Assembly: GCA_963777725.1 (NCBI GenBank) | Contig: CAVZRR010000020.1 | Coordinates: 62,001 to 126,000, forward strand | Origin: RPQJ01 sp963777725 | GTDB taxonomy: Bacteria > Pseudomonadota > Gammaproteobacteria > Steroidobacterales > Steroidobacteraceae | Length of the DNA: 64,000 nucleotides | Direction: 5' to 3' | In this document: positions 42,453-51,339 of the stretch, one piece after another | How positions within the stretch are numbered: the first letter of the stretch is position 1 | Layout: each line of letters opens with the position of its first letter | Notes under the pieces: generated by a model | Databases searched by the model: none | What the model was told of the DNA's origin: nothing | What the model saw: only the letters and a program-made list of their open reading frames with translations | Made by a program: the position numbers and the translations under genes

Positions 42453-42920
42453 TTACTTCATCTGCGACTGGCAGTAATTCTCGAGCCCCACGCGACCGAT
42501 CAGGTCGAGCTGCGTCTCGAGGAAGTCGATGTGCTCTTCCTCGGACTCGAGGATGTCGGCGAGCAACTCGCGGCTGACGAAGTCGCCCACGGTCTCGCAG
42601 TGCGTGATGGCCGCCTTGAGGTCGGGGTGGCCGACGTGCTCGAGCTTGAGGTCGCACTCGAGGATGTCCTTGACGTCCTCGCCGATCATCAGCTTGCCGA
42701 GCTGCTGCAGGTTCGGCAGGCCCTCGAGGAACAGGATCCGCTCGATCAGCCGGTCGGCGTGCTTCATCTCGTCGACGGACTCGTGCATCTCGTAGTCGCC
42801 GAGCTTGTCGAGACCCCAGTTCTTCAGCATCCGCGAATGCAGGAAGTACTGGTTGATCGCCGTGAGTTCGTTCTTGAGGATCTTGTTCAGATGCGCAATG
42901 ACGTCTGCGTCGCCCTTCAT
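42453..42920 (-). CDS. bfr: bacterioferritin
   Basis: A 155-residue ferritin-fold protein. Ferroxidase ligands are in place (Glu18, Glu51, His54 in the segment DEMKHADRLIERILFLEG), and Met52 is the haem ligand of true bacterioferritins. It oxidises ferrous iron and stores it in a 24-mer. GGAG precedes the ATG at 42920. The bfd gene lies 51 bp upstream on the same strand, with a Fur-like box before it. Confidence 0.96.
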   Translation of the reverse strand: MKGDADVIAHLNKILKNELTAINQYFLHSRMLKNWGLDKLGDYEMHESVDEMKHADRLIERILFLEGLPNLQQLGKLMIGEDVKDILECDLKLEHVGHPDLKAAITHCETVGDFVSRELLADILESEEEHIDFLETQLDLIGRVGLENYCQSQMK

Positions 42921-42971
42921 GACGAGCTTCTCCGTGTGAATCGTTGCTGGACGGGGCTGCAGCCCCGAGAG

Positions 42972-43163
42972 TCACGCAGCCTGAGGCGCAGTGGCTCGCG
43001 AATCAAGGGTTTCGTCGAGGACCTGGCGGGCGCAAGGCTCGCAGGCGCCGCAGCAGGTCGCGACGCCGGTGCAGGACTGCAGTTGCTCGAACGAGCGCGC
43101 ACCTTCCTGGATGGCCTGGCTGAGACGCTTTTCGGAAATGCCGTGGCAGACGCAGACGTACAT
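42972..43163 (-). CDS. bfd: bacterioferritin-associated ferredoxin
   Basis: A 63-residue protein with cysteines at 4, 6, 38 and 41 (MYVCVCHGISEKR and TCCGAC), the exact spacing that binds the [2Fe-2S] cluster of Bfd. Bfd reduces the ferric core of bacterioferritin to release iron when it is scarce. It precedes bfr, and the Fur-like box at 43204-43225 implies induction under iron limitation. Confidence 0.95.
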   Translation of the reverse strand: MYVCVCHGISEKRLSQAIQEGARSFEQLQSCTGVATCCGACEPCARQVLDETLDSRATAPQAA

Positions 43164-43203
43164 TGCATTGGCCCTCGAAGCGAATCCTAGCGTCTAGCGG
43201 ATC

Positions 43204-43225
43204 GCATTGCAAATCATTCGCATTT
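43204..43225 (-). promoter_or_regulatory. candidate Fur box upstream of bfd
   Basis: GCATTGCAAATCATTCGCATTT is a near-palindrome (ATGCGAATGATTTGCAAT on the minus strand) of the form seen in gammaproteobacterial Fur boxes. It lies 41 bp before the bfd start, a promoter position. No fur gene is in the window. Confidence 0.7.
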
Positions 43226-43332
43226 AGGTATTTACCGAGGCAACCGAGCCCCAATCCAGCCCGGCCAATGGCATCATCTGCGCCCCTTGCACGGCGGCCG
43301 GCATCCGCCCGACCCATCGAAAGCGCGGAACC

Positions 43333-43602
43333 ATGACGGAAACGCCCGACCCAGCTCCCGACGTCCAGCGCGCGCTGATGGACCGCGCCCGGCGCAGTGC
43401 GGAGCGCGACAACGAACCGGCCCACCGGGCGGTCCTGCCGCGGCTCGCGGCCGTCGTTCTGGCGCTGCTGGTCGTGCTCGTCGTGCTGTTCGCGTTCGAT
43501 CGCTTCCTCGCGAGCATGCAGCGGTTCCTCGACCTGCCGGTGGCCGACCCCGAGCCGGCTGCGACGGACCCGATGCCGGCCTACGTCGTGCCCGAGGAAT
43601 AG
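43333..43602 (+). CDS. small single-span membrane protein
   Basis: An 89-residue protein. The N-terminal 36 residues are charged (TPDAPDVQRALMDRAR-like), one strong membrane helix spans about residues 38-58 (LAAVVLALLVVLVVLFAFDRF), and an acidic, Pro-rich tail ends VVPEE. No family recognised. Its 3' end overlaps the end of the convergent hybrid-kinase gene by 22 bp. No other credible gene occupies this stretch, and the frame shows normal amino-acid composition. Confidence 0.6.
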   Translation: MTETPDPAPDVQRALMDRARRSAERDNEPAHRAVLPRLAAVVLALLVVLVVLFAFDRFLASMQRFLDLPVADPEPAATDPMPAYVVPEE

Positions 43603-46424
43603 CCGTCGGCCGACGCGAGCACGCGCGCGAGGGCGGCCTCCAGGGCCGCGGGATCCACCGGCTTGCCGAGCACGGCACGCACGCCGGCCGCCTGCAGATC
43701 GGCTTGCGCGATTCCCTCGCCGTAGCCGGTGTAGAGGATGACCGGCACATCGATTCGCGAGTCCCGTAATGCTCGCGCAAGCTGGATTCCCGTCATGCGC
43801 GGCATCGCCTGGTCCGTGATGACCGCGTCGAAGCTGGCGTCCGAGCGCGACAGCAATTCGAGCGCGGCCTGGCCCTGCGGCACGAACATTGCGTGCAAGC
43901 CCCAGGTCTCGAGCAGCTCGCGCATGAACTCGCCGACCGCGACTTCGTCGTCGACGACCAGCACCGAACCCGCCAAGGCGGGGCGGGGCCGGCGCTCGCT
44001 CGCTGCGGTGGCTCCCGGTGGCATCGACGCTTCGTGAACGTCCGGCGGCAGTGCGGGCCACAGCACGCGGAACCGCGAGCCGCGTCCCGGCGAAGACTCG
44101 ACGACGACGTGCCCGCCGTGCTCGTGGACGATGCCGTGCACCATTGCGAGTCCCATGCCGGTGCCCTTGCCGGTTTCCTTGGTCGAGAAGAACGGCTCGA
44201 AGATCCGCTCGACGACGGACGGCGCCATGCCGTGTCCGTCGTCCGCGACCGACAACTCGACGAACTCACCGTTGAACCGCGCACGGCAGCCCGAGCAGAC
44301 GAACCCGTCGGCGCGTGCCGGCCGCACGTCCACCCGGACGGTTCCTGCCCCGTCGATCGCGTCACGGGCGTTCAGGCAGAGATTGAGCAGCACCTGCTCG
44401 ACCTGCAGCGGGTCGACTCGCACCAGCGGGGCTGCCGTCGCGACCTCGTCCGAGAGCGTCACGCTCGCAGGCAGAGCAGGGCGCACTGATGCCAGCGCAT
44501 CGTGGACCAGCGGTCCGAGCGGCAACGTGCGCGGCGAGCCGCGCTGGCCCCGACTGAACATCAGCATCTGCTGGATCAGGTCACGCGCCCGCTCGCAGGA
44601 TCGCTGCGCCTGGGCGAGGTAGCCGGCGAGCCGCCGATCGGCGAGTGACGCCTCGCGCTCGCTGGCCAGCGCCATGTAACCCATGATGCTGGTGAGCAGG
44701 TTGTTGAAGTCGTGCGCGATGCCGCCGGTCAACTGGCCGATCGCCTCCATCTTCTGCGCCTGGCGCAGCTGTGCTTCGAGCTGCGCGCGCTCGTTCTCGA
44801 CGCGACGCCGCTCCGTGAGATCGCGGATCACCGCGAGCACGTGTGGCTCGCCCCGGTACCGGATCGGGATCGTGCGCACCTCGATCGGAAACCGCTCGCC
44901 GCTGCGCCGCACGGTCTCGATCTCGCCGTGAAAACTCTGGCCGGCGAGCGTGAGTTCGATGAGGTGCGCTTGCAGCTGGCGGTGCTCGTCCGGCAGTTCC
45001 CCGGCGCGGACGCCCGCGAGCACTTCTGCGCGGCGATACCCGTACATGCGCTCGTAGGCCGGGTTCACGTCGACGCGCTCGGATCGCGAATTCCACAGCA
45101 CGAGTGCGTCTGCCGAGGCATTGAACACCGCGCGGTACTGTTCCTCGCTCGCGCGGAGCGCCTCCTCGGCCTGCTTTCGTTCGGTGATCTCGCGCGTGAA
45201 TCCCAGGACTCGCCGGCGGCCGCCGATCTGCGCGGCTTTCAGGTGCACGTCGTCCCAGTGCAGGCTGCCGTCCTTGCTGCGCCGGTGCCATTCGAAGCGG
45301 ACGCTGCCGTCGGCCTTCGCGCGCTCGATACGACGCAGACCCTCGGCCTCCGTGTAGGGCGGCACGCCCGAACTGATGTCCCCGAGGCGGACCCGCAGCA
45401 GTTCGTCGCGCGTATAGCCGTACGTGGCGCACGCCTGCGGGTTCGCGTCGATGATTGCACCGGTGTCCCAGTCGTGGACGAAGACCGCGTCCTCGCTGGC
45501 CTCGAAGATTTCCCGGTAGCTGGCTTGCGATGCACGTGCCGATTCCGCTGCCGACAGCCGCTCGAGCTCCGAGGTGACCCGCACCGCAAAAATCCGCATG
45601 ACCGATTCGACGAACGTCGGGTGATCGAGCGGATGGCGCGAGATGACCGCGATCAGGCCGAGCGGACGCCCGGCGGAATCGTTGAGCGGGTGACCGGCGT
45701 AGCCCTCCACGCCGAGCTTGCCGAAATCAAGATCGGTCGGAAACATCTCCCGCAGCTGCTTCGGATAGAAGCGGTACCCGTGTCCGATCACCGTCTCGCA
45801 CGGCGTGCCGACCTGCGGGTAGCTGAAGTTCTCGCGGGTCTGGCCGTCGAAATGAAACGCGAGCATGCGCAGCTGCCCCGGCTGTGCCGGGTCGATGGTT
45901 GCGATGAAGGCGCCGTCGACGCCGAGGATCGTCGCGAGATAGCGCGCGAGCTCGCGGTACAGGGAGTCGGCCTCGGACGTCGAGACCGCGAGCGCCGCAC
46001 TGCTGAGCGCTTCCTCGAGACGCTTGCGCTCGGTGATGTCGGTCGCCACGCCACAGACCGCATAGATCTGCCCGTCCGCATCGAACAGCGGAAATTTGGC
46101 CGAGAGGAACGTGCGCGACCCGCCGCCGAAGTCGCCCGCCTCCTCGAACTCGATCGCGCGCTTCTCGTGCAGCACCCGCAGGTCGTTGTAGCGAAAGCGG
46201 GTCGCGATCTGCGGCGGGAAGACTTCGTCGTCGGTGTGCCCGAGCACCTCGCTCGTCGGACGCCCGGCGAGCTTCTCGAATTCACGATTGACGAACAGGT
46301 AGCGGCCCTGGTTGTCCTTGGCAAAGATCACCGCACTCGTGTTGTCGAGCACCTGTTGCAGCCGCGTCTCGCTGTCCTGCAGCGCCCGCTCGGCCAGGTC
46401 GAGGGATTTGCGCACGTCGTTCAC
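43581..46424 (-). CDS. hybrid sensor histidine kinase with three PAS domains and one GAF domain
   Basis: A 947-residue soluble-looking protein with, in order, a PAS domain (about 20-135), a GAF domain (about 150-300), PAS domains (about 310-425 and 435-555), a HisKA domain with the acceptor in LTGGIAHDFNNLLTSIMG, an HATPase domain (NLCLNARDAI and GKGTGMGLAMVHGI), and a C-terminal receiver domain with Asp in DAVITDQAMPRMTG. No membrane helix is visible, so it senses a cytoplasmic cue such as redox or a small ligand. The start is a GTG at 46424. It lies 108 bp after an OmpR-type regulator on the same strand. Confidence 0.92.
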   Translation of the reverse strand: MNDVRKSLDLAERALQDSETRLQQVLDNTSAVIFAKDNQGRYLFVNREFEKLAGRPTSEVLGHTDDEVFPPQIATRFRYNDLRVLHEKRAIEFEEAGDFGGGSRTFLSAKFPLFDADGQIYAVCGVATDITERKRLEEALSSAALAVSTSEADSLYRELARYLATILGVDGAFIATIDPAQPGQLRMLAFHFDGQTRENFSYPQVGTPCETVIGHGYRFYPKQLREMFPTDLDFGKLGVEGYAGHPLNDSAGRPLGLIAVISRHPLDHPTFVESVMRIFAVRVTSELERLSAAESARASQASYREIFEASEDAVFVHDWDTGAIIDANPQACATYGYTRDELLRVRLGDISSGVPPYTEAEGLRRIERAKADGSVRFEWHRRSKDGSLHWDDVHLKAAQIGGRRRVLGFTREITERKQAEEALRASEEQYRAVFNASADALVLWNSRSERVDVNPAYERMYGYRRAEVLAGVRAGELPDEHRQLQAHLIELTLAGQSFHGEIETVRRSGERFPIEVRTIPIRYRGEPHVLAVIRDLTERRRVENERAQLEAQLRQAQKMEAIGQLTGGIAHDFNNLLTSIMGYMALASEREASLADRRLAGYLAQAQRSCERARDLIQQMLMFSRGQRGSPRTLPLGPLVHDALASVRPALPASVTLSDEVATAAPLVRVDPLQVEQVLLNLCLNARDAIDGAGTVRVDVRPARADGFVCSGCRARFNGEFVELSVADDGHGMAPSVVERIFEPFFSTKETGKGTGMGLAMVHGIVHEHGGHVVVESSPGRGSRFRVLWPALPPDVHEASMPPGATAASERRPRPALAGSVLVVDDEVAVGEFMRELLETWGLHAMFVPQGQAALELLSRSDASFDAVITDQAMPRMTGIQLARALRDSRIDVPVILYTGYGEGIAQADLQAAGVRAVLGKPVDPAALEAALARVLASADGYSSGTT

Positions 46425-46532
46425 GATCCACGTCCCGTGCTGGTTGTTCGCTGCGAGTATAGGCAGGCGTCCGCGTCGCGCGCCCGACTGTTACACCGTT
46501 GAAACAAAGCGCGCGACGGCGCGCCCGCCGGG

Positions 46533-47258
46533 TCACCCGGCGGTGGGCACGAACATGTACCCGACGCCGCGCACGGTGCGGATGACCTGCGGATTTTCCG
46601 GATTGGCCTCGACCTTGCGCCGCAGCCGCGCGATCCGGATGTCGATCGAGCGGTCGTACGGATCCCATTCGCGGTTCTTGGTCAGCGTCAGGATGCGATC
46701 GCGCGACAGTGCCTTGCCGGGGTGCTCGGCGAAGATCTTGAGCAGGTCGAACTCCATCGAAGTGATCGGGATCTCACCGCCGTCGTCGTCGAAGAGCTGG
46801 TGCGACGCGATGTCGAGGCGGCAGCGTCCGAAGCGCAGTCGTTGTGCCGAGGCGCTGGGGGCCACTTCCGCGCCCGCCGCGGGCCGCGCCTGCGCGCGGC
46901 GCATCACGCTCTTGATTCGCGCGAGCAGTTCGCGCGGGTCGAACGGCTTCGTCACGTAATCGTCGGCGCCGACCTCGAGGCCGACGATGCGGTCGACGAC
47001 CTCGCCCGCGCCCGTGACCATGATGATGCCGACGTCGTGGCGTTCACGCAGGTAGCGGGCGAGGGTGAGCCCGTCCTCGCGCGGCAGGCGCAGGTCCAGC
47101 AGCACGACGTCGGGCGTTGCCCGCTCGAGCTCGGCGCGCATCGCGTCGCCGTCCGCCGCCTGCGCGATCGTGAAGCCGTGCGCACCGAGGTATTCGGCGA
47201 GCATCTCGCGAATGGATGGGTCGTCGTCGACGACCAGGACACAGCCGGCGTGAGCCAT
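46533..47258 (-). CDS. OmpR-family response regulator
   Basis: A 241-residue regulator: receiver domain with VLVVDDDPSIREML, phospho-acceptor in DVVLLDLRLPREDGL and Lys in DDYVTKPFDPREL, then a winged-helix domain (LLKIFAEHPGKALSRDRIL, DIRIARLRRKVE, IRTVRGVGYMFVP). It resembles OmpR/TorR-type regulators. It precedes the hybrid kinase gene, a likely partner although that kinase has its own receiver. The upstream gap of 176 bp to the diiron gene is divergent. Confidence 0.92.
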   Translation of the reverse strand: MAHAGCVLVVDDDPSIREMLAEYLGAHGFTIAQAADGDAMRAELERATPDVVLLDLRLPREDGLTLARYLRERHDVGIIMVTGAGEVVDRIVGLEVGADDYVTKPFDPRELLARIKSVMRRAQARPAAGAEVAPSASAQRLRFGRCRLDIASHQLFDDDGGEIPITSMEFDLLKIFAEHPGKALSRDRILTLTKNREWDPYDRSIDIRIARLRRKVEANPENPQVIRTVRGVGYMFVPTAG

Positions 47259-47434
47259 CGTGTTCCCCCTGTCTGGTCGGCACTGGGCCGAGTATAGCGG
47301 CTCGCGGCGTTACAAACGGATACAACAAGCAACGTCGCGGACATCGGTCCGATACCGGTGCTGCCTACGATGCGGATCCATGGCGAGGCGCAGTGCCCGC
47401 CCGGAACACACCAAATCAAGGCGAGGAAACGACC

Positions 47435-48400
47435 ATGCAGAACACCGCAATGAAGCTCGAGGGATACGAGGACGCCGGCCGGGCCGACACTGCGCGCTAC
47501 GCGCGCTGCATCAAGGCGTCGAAGCGCGCGCGCTGGGACATCGAGACGGACGTGGTCCGCGGCCGCGATTTCGACTTCGCGCAGACGTTCCTGCCGAATG
47601 GCCTCTCGATGGTCGACGAGCTCGGATTCCTGACCGGTCCGGAGCGCCGCCTGCTGTCGCAGGTGCAGGGGCGCACCTACGCGAACATCTTCGGGCTGGT
47701 CGAGCGCTTCATCGGCGCCAAGGTGCTCGAGATCTCCGGCCGCCACTGGCTCGGCGACCAGGTCGCGCTCGAGGCGCTGGTGCGGTTCAGCGACGAGGAA
47801 CTGAAGCACCAGGAACTGTTCCGCCGCATCGAGGCGATGATCGGCCGTGGCATGCCGGCGGGCTACGTCCAGGTGGCGGACCCGAATGAAGTGGCGCGCG
47901 CAGTGCTGGGCAAGAGCACGTGGTCCGTGCTGGCTCTGACGTGCCTGATCGAGCTGTTCACGCAGCTGCACTACCAGCGCAGCATCGAGCCGGACGACAA
48001 CCTGTCGCCGCTGTGGAAGGACGTCTTCAAGTACCACTGGATGGAGGAGGTGCAGCACGCGATGCTCGACGAGATCGAGTGGGTGAAGGAGAACGACCGC
48101 GTCACGATGCGCCAGAAGGAGCAGGCGGTGGACGACCTGATCGAGCTCGTCGGCGCCGTGGACGGGATCCTGCAGGCACAGGCAGCCGCCGACGCGCGGT
48201 ATTTCATCGGGATCGCCGGCCGGCGCTACACGGGCGAGGAGGAGGCGGGCATCGGCGCGCTGCTGCTGCGCGCCTACCGCTGGCAGTACATCGTGTCCGG
48301 CGTGCAGCACACGCACTTCGCGCGGCTGCTGACCGGCATGACCACCGAGGCGCAGATGGGGCGCATCCAGGCCGCGCTGGCGCCGATCGTCAACGGTTGA
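47435..48400 (+). CDS. ferritin-like diiron carboxylate protein
   Basis: A 321-residue helical protein with a complete four-helix diiron pattern: Glu90 (NIFGLVERFIG), Glu122-x-x-His125 (DEELKHQELF), Glu173 (LIELFTQLHY) and Glu205-x-x-His208 (MEEVQHAMLDEIEW). This E-ExxH-E-ExxH order is that of ferritin-like oxygenases/oxidases; the size is closer to AurF-type N-oxygenases or desaturase-like enzymes than to ferritins. I cannot name the substrate. AGGAAAC precedes the ATG. A 40-residue membrane peptide gene follows after 27 bp with a similar ribosome-site context, so the two form an operon. Confidence 0.75.
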   Translation: MQNTAMKLEGYEDAGRADTARYARCIKASKRARWDIETDVVRGRDFDFAQTFLPNGLSMVDELGFLTGPERRLLSQVQGRTYANIFGLVERFIGAKVLEISGRHWLGDQVALEALVRFSDEELKHQELFRRIEAMIGRGMPAGYVQVADPNEVARAVLGKSTWSVLALTCLIELFTQLHYQRSIEPDDNLSPLWKDVFKYHWMEEVQHAMLDEIEWVKENDRVTMRQKEQAVDDLIELVGAVDGILQAQAAADARYFIGIAGRRYTGEEEAGIGALLLRAYRWQYIVSGVQHTHFARLLTGMTTEAQMGRIQAALAPIVNG

Positions 48401-48427
48401 CCGTCACTGAAACGAAGGAGAACGACC

Positions 48428-48550
48428 ATGAACGTCCATGTCCGCAAGAACCGCTACGAGATCGCAGTGTTCACCGCGCTCGCCGCGCTCACCTCGCTGC
48501 TGATCGGCACGCTGCTCCACCTCGGCTTCACGGCCCAGGTGATCGCGTGA
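48428..48550 (+). CDS. 40-residue membrane peptide after the diiron gene
   Basis: A 40-codon frame, MNVHVRKNRYEIAVFTALAA..., with a strong ribosome site (GAAGGAG, 7 nt from the ATG) and one hydrophobic helix (residues 12-35, ending LLHLGFTAQVIA). The basic N-terminus should stay in the cytoplasm. The leader sequence before it (GGAGAACGACC) closely copies that before the diiron gene (GAGGAAACGACC). It was probably overlooked because of size. It may anchor or modulate the diiron protein. Confidence 0.7.
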   Translation: MNVHVRKNRYEIAVFTALAALTSLLIGTLLHLGFTAQVIA

Positions 48551-48565
48551 CCCACCGGCACCTCT

Positions 48566-49216
48566 TCAGCAGCCTTCCTTCTTCTTCTTGCGCGGTGCGG
48601 CGGGCACGGCGGGGCCCGTCGCCGCCGGCGCCGACAGCTTGGGCAGCTCGGCCGCCGGGGCCTCGGCCGCGACGGCGCCGTCGGCCCTGGGCTGGCCGCC
48701 GAAGAACTGGGCCAGTGCAGCGGCACGCTCGAATTGCGCGCGATCACGCGGGCCTGCATCCGCCGGCAACACCGGGAACAGCACCTCGTCCTTCCAGCCA
48801 TCGAGGCCGCCGAGCACGGTGTACACGCCCTCGTATCCTTGCGCCCGCAGCAGCAGCCAGGCCTGCGCTGAATGAATGCCGCCTTCGGAGTACAGCACGA
48901 TCTTCTCGTTGCGCAGCAACGGATACTCGGTGAGAGCGGTTAGCTCAGCGTTCTCGGCGGTCGGGATGTGGTACGCGGCAAACTCGTCAGCCGTGCGCAG
49001 GTCGATCAGCCGGTAATCCGCGCGCCCTTCGACGATCCACGCGGCCAGCTCGGCAGGCTTGACGTGATCGACTTCCTGCTCGACCACCAGCGCCAGTTCG
49101 CGCGCATCGAGCTTCACGAACGGTCCGCGGTGTGGCTGGCTGAACAGCGCCAGCGCGCCGAGCACTAGCGCAACGGCAGCGAGCTTCTGGTTCAGCGTCA
49201 GCTGCGGCAGTCTCAT
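48566..49216 (-). CDS. membrane-anchored rhodanese-fold protein lacking the catalytic cysteine
   Basis: A 216-residue protein with an N-terminal membrane helix (residues 8-25) and a rhodanese domain (about 50-145): RLIDLRTADEFAAYHIPTAE and the active loop VLYSEGGIHSAQAW, where Ser110 takes the place of the cysteine. The C-terminal 60 residues are Ala/Pro-rich and end KKKKEGC, offering a lone cysteine. It cannot be a standard sulfurtransferase and may bind sulfur species or a partner instead. The ATG overlaps the TGA of the YedE half (ATGA); it is the last gene of the sulfur operon. Confidence 0.85.
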   Translation of the reverse strand: MRLPQLTLNQKLAAVALVLGALALFSQPHRGPFVKLDARELALVVEQEVDHVKPAELAAWIVEGRADYRLIDLRTADEFAAYHIPTAENAELTALTEYPLLRNEKIVLYSEGGIHSAQAWLLLRAQGYEGVYTVLGGLDGWKDEVLFPVLPADAGPRDRAQFERAAALAQFFGGQPRADGAVAAEAPAAELPKLSAPAATGPAVPAAPRKKKKEGC

Positions 49217-49803
49217 GGCTCGCTCCTGAACCGCCGCTCGATCAGCGTTGCGCCCCAGAAACCCACGACCGCGATCACGACGACAGCGAACACGACGAGG
49301 CCCCAGGGCAGTTCGAAGACTTCGGGCAGCGTCACCTGGCCCATCGCGTTCGAGTTTACGAAGCCCTGGATCGCCGGGTAGACCTCGGCGTACGCGAAGG
49401 TGCCCGCAAAGATGCCGAGCGCGTAGATGATCGCATCGACCCGGCCGGTCGCAAGCGCGGCAACCGACGTGCCCGGGCAGTATCCGCCGACCACGAAGCC
49501 GACGCCGAGCACGAGCCCGCCGACGATCTGCGGACCGAGGTGCGTCGGCACGAGGTAGACGAGGTCGAGGTCGAGCCAGCCGAGCCAGCCGAGGTAGGTG
49601 ACGCCGAGCATCGCCGTGACGATGGCCGTGAACATCACCTTGAAGACCGACATGTCGTACAGGTAGAACTGTGCCGCGAGCTTGCGCGCGCTGCCGAACC
49701 CGGCCCGCTCGAGGAAGAAGCCGAAGCCGAGACCGAGCACGAACGCGACCAGCAGCGAGACTTCGTCGCCGAACAGGCCGTACTTGTAGAAGGGAGTCAT
49801 CAT
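49213..49803 (-). CDS. YeeE/YedE family sulfur-compound permease, second half
   Basis: A 196-residue membrane protein with about five helices. GGYCPGTSVAALATGRVDAI is the conserved Cys motif of the YeeE/YedE (TsuA-like) family, which imports thiosulfate or other sulfur species via a relay of cysteines. The first half is encoded separately just upstream; the start at 49803 overlaps its stop (ATGATGA). It lies between the first half and the rhodanese-like gene in the sulfur operon. Confidence 0.9.
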   Translation of the reverse strand: MMTPFYKYGLFGDEVSLLVAFVLGLGFGFFLERAGFGSARKLAAQFYLYDMSVFKVMFTAIVTAMLGVTYLGWLGWLDLDLVYLVPTHLGPQIVGGLVLGVGFVVGGYCPGTSVAALATGRVDAIIYALGIFAGTFAYAEVYPAIQGFVNSNAMGQVTLPEVFELPWGLVVFAVVVIAVVGFWGATLIERRFRSEP

Positions 49804-50366
49804 CGCCATTGCCACCGCATGAACCAGGCGACCGCGTAGCCGCCGACGAAGACCATCAGCATGAAGGCCCAGCTGCCGACGTTGAGCAGCGCGCCCCCTG
49901 TCAGCGCCTGTCCGCTCGTGCAACCGCGCGCGAGGTGGGCGCCGAACGCCATCAGGATGCCGCCCGCGAACGCGCACAACAGGCGGATCGCCGTCGACAC
50001 GCGCGGGCCCTTCTCGACGGTGAAGCGCGCTCGCCCGGCGAGCAGGCCCGACAACAGCGCGCCGGCCGCGACGCCGACGACTTCGAAGACGAGCCAGGCC
50101 TTGAGCGGATGCGTCGTGCCGTCGCCGAGGTAGCCCTGCATGTAGAGGTTCGCCTGCGCGTGCGCCGGCGCGACCAGGTTCACGAGCCAGCTCAACGTCG
50201 AGCTGAACGCGCCCGACGCGCCGAGGCCGCGACCGACGAGCACGAATGCTGCCAGCAGCACGAGGCCGAGTCCCATGCCGGCGAGGTAGGGATTGAGGTA
50301 AGGGCTGCCCGGCCCGGCACCGGTCCCGGGCGGCGTGCGAGGAGGATCAGGGAATCTTGCAGTCAC
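49800..50366 (-). CDS. YeeE/YedE family sulfur-compound permease, first half
   Basis: A 188-residue membrane protein with four helices after a Pro-rich N-terminus. HLARGCTSGQALTGGALLNVGSW is the partner Cys motif (split here for length) of the YeeE/YedE family. Canonical YeeE is a single chain of about 350 residues; here two genes supply the halves, a known arrangement in sulfur oxidisers. It follows the NrfD-type gene by 33 bp. Confidence 0.9.
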   Translation of the reverse strand: MTARFPDPPRTPPGTGAGPGSPYLNPYLAGMGLGLVLLAAFVLVGRGLGASGAFSSTLSWLVNLVAPAHAQANLYMQGYLGDGTTHPLKAWLVFEVVGVAAGALLSGLLAGRARFTVEKGPRVSTAIRLLCAFAGGILMAFGAHLARGCTSGQALTGGALLNVGSWAFMLMVFVGGYAVAWFMRWQWR

Positions 50367-50399
50367 GACGTTCCTCCGGGGTTGTGCCGGGTCGGGCGA

Positions 50400-51335
50400 T
50401 CAAGGCGAGATCCAGTGGCTGTACTGGCCCGCGGACACGATGACGAAGCGCAGCGCGAGGCCGCCGAGCATGACGAGCGCGGGTGCGACCAAAGTGTGCG
50501 GAATGCGATGGGACGCCATCAGTGACTGGATCGCGAGCGGCAGCACGATGCCGAGTCCGACGACGAACACCCAGAACACGGCCGTGTAGGGCCCGCCGAG
50601 CAGCAGCGCCGCAGCGTTGGCATGCACGGCGCTCGCGGTCATCAATCCGATCAGGAACAGGGCGATCAACACGAGTTCGGCGGCCAGGAAAGCGTTGTCG
50701 GCGCGCAGCAGGGCAGCCTGCTCGCCCTGGTCGCGCGCAATCACGTGAGCGAATGCGGCTCCAGTCGAAAGTCCCGAAACGAGGAACAGCGGGCCCAGCG
50801 CCGCGCTCGCCCACAGTGGCCGGGCTCCGAGACTCGACAGCAGGATGCCGGTGTAGATGCCGAGCGCGATTCCGGTGAGGATGCTGGCGTTGCTGAGCAT
50901 CCGGGTGGCTGCGGGCTGGCGCAGGTTTCCGGCGAGTCGCGCAATGGCCGGCCAGCGCGATAGCCAGTCGCCCGGGAGCGACCTGAGCGCGCCGAGCGCC
51001 AGCACCGGGTAGACCAGAATGAGGATCCAGCCGCCCCATGACATCGGCGAACTCGGTTGCAGCGTCAGGTACATGCGCCAGACGTACAGCCTGTGCTCCA
51101 GGTCGAGGAACAGCGCGCCCATGCCGAGGCTGATCAGCACGAGGCTGATCCACGGCAACACGTCGCACACGCAGCGAGCGCCCGGCTCGCGTCCGCGCCG
51201 CATGAACCAGCCGGCGAGCACCATCGAGCCCGCGACCCAGCCGCCCAGGAACAGGTAGACCGGGACCTCCCAGCCCCAGACGTGCATCGCCGGGTCGATC
51301 ATCGGGTTGTCGCGCGTGGTGACCAGCTCGAGCAT
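50400..51335 (-). CDS. NrfD/PsrC-type quinone-interacting membrane subunit
   Basis: A 311-residue protein with eight to nine hydrophobic helices. WGWEVPVYLFLGGWVAGSMV is the NrfD-family signature in the first helix; LEHRLYVWRMYL contributes the quinone-site region. It docks the ferredoxin and molybdopterin subunits to the inner membrane and passes electrons to or from quinones. Encoded 4 bp after the ferredoxin subunit. Confidence 0.93.
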   Translation of the reverse strand: MLELVTTRDNPMIDPAMHVWGWEVPVYLFLGGWVAGSMVLAGWFMRRGREPGARCVCDVLPWISLVLISLGMGALFLDLEHRLYVWRMYLTLQPSSPMSWGGWILILVYPVLALGALRSLPGDWLSRWPAIARLAGNLRQPAATRMLSNASILTGIALGIYTGILLSSLGARPLWASAALGPLFLVSGLSTGAAFAHVIARDQGEQAALLRADNAFLAAELVLIALFLIGLMTASAVHANAAALLLGGPYTAVFWVFVVGLGIVLPLAIQSLMASHRIPHTLVAPALVMLGGLALRFVIVSAGQYSHWISP

Positions 51336-51339
51336 CGCC

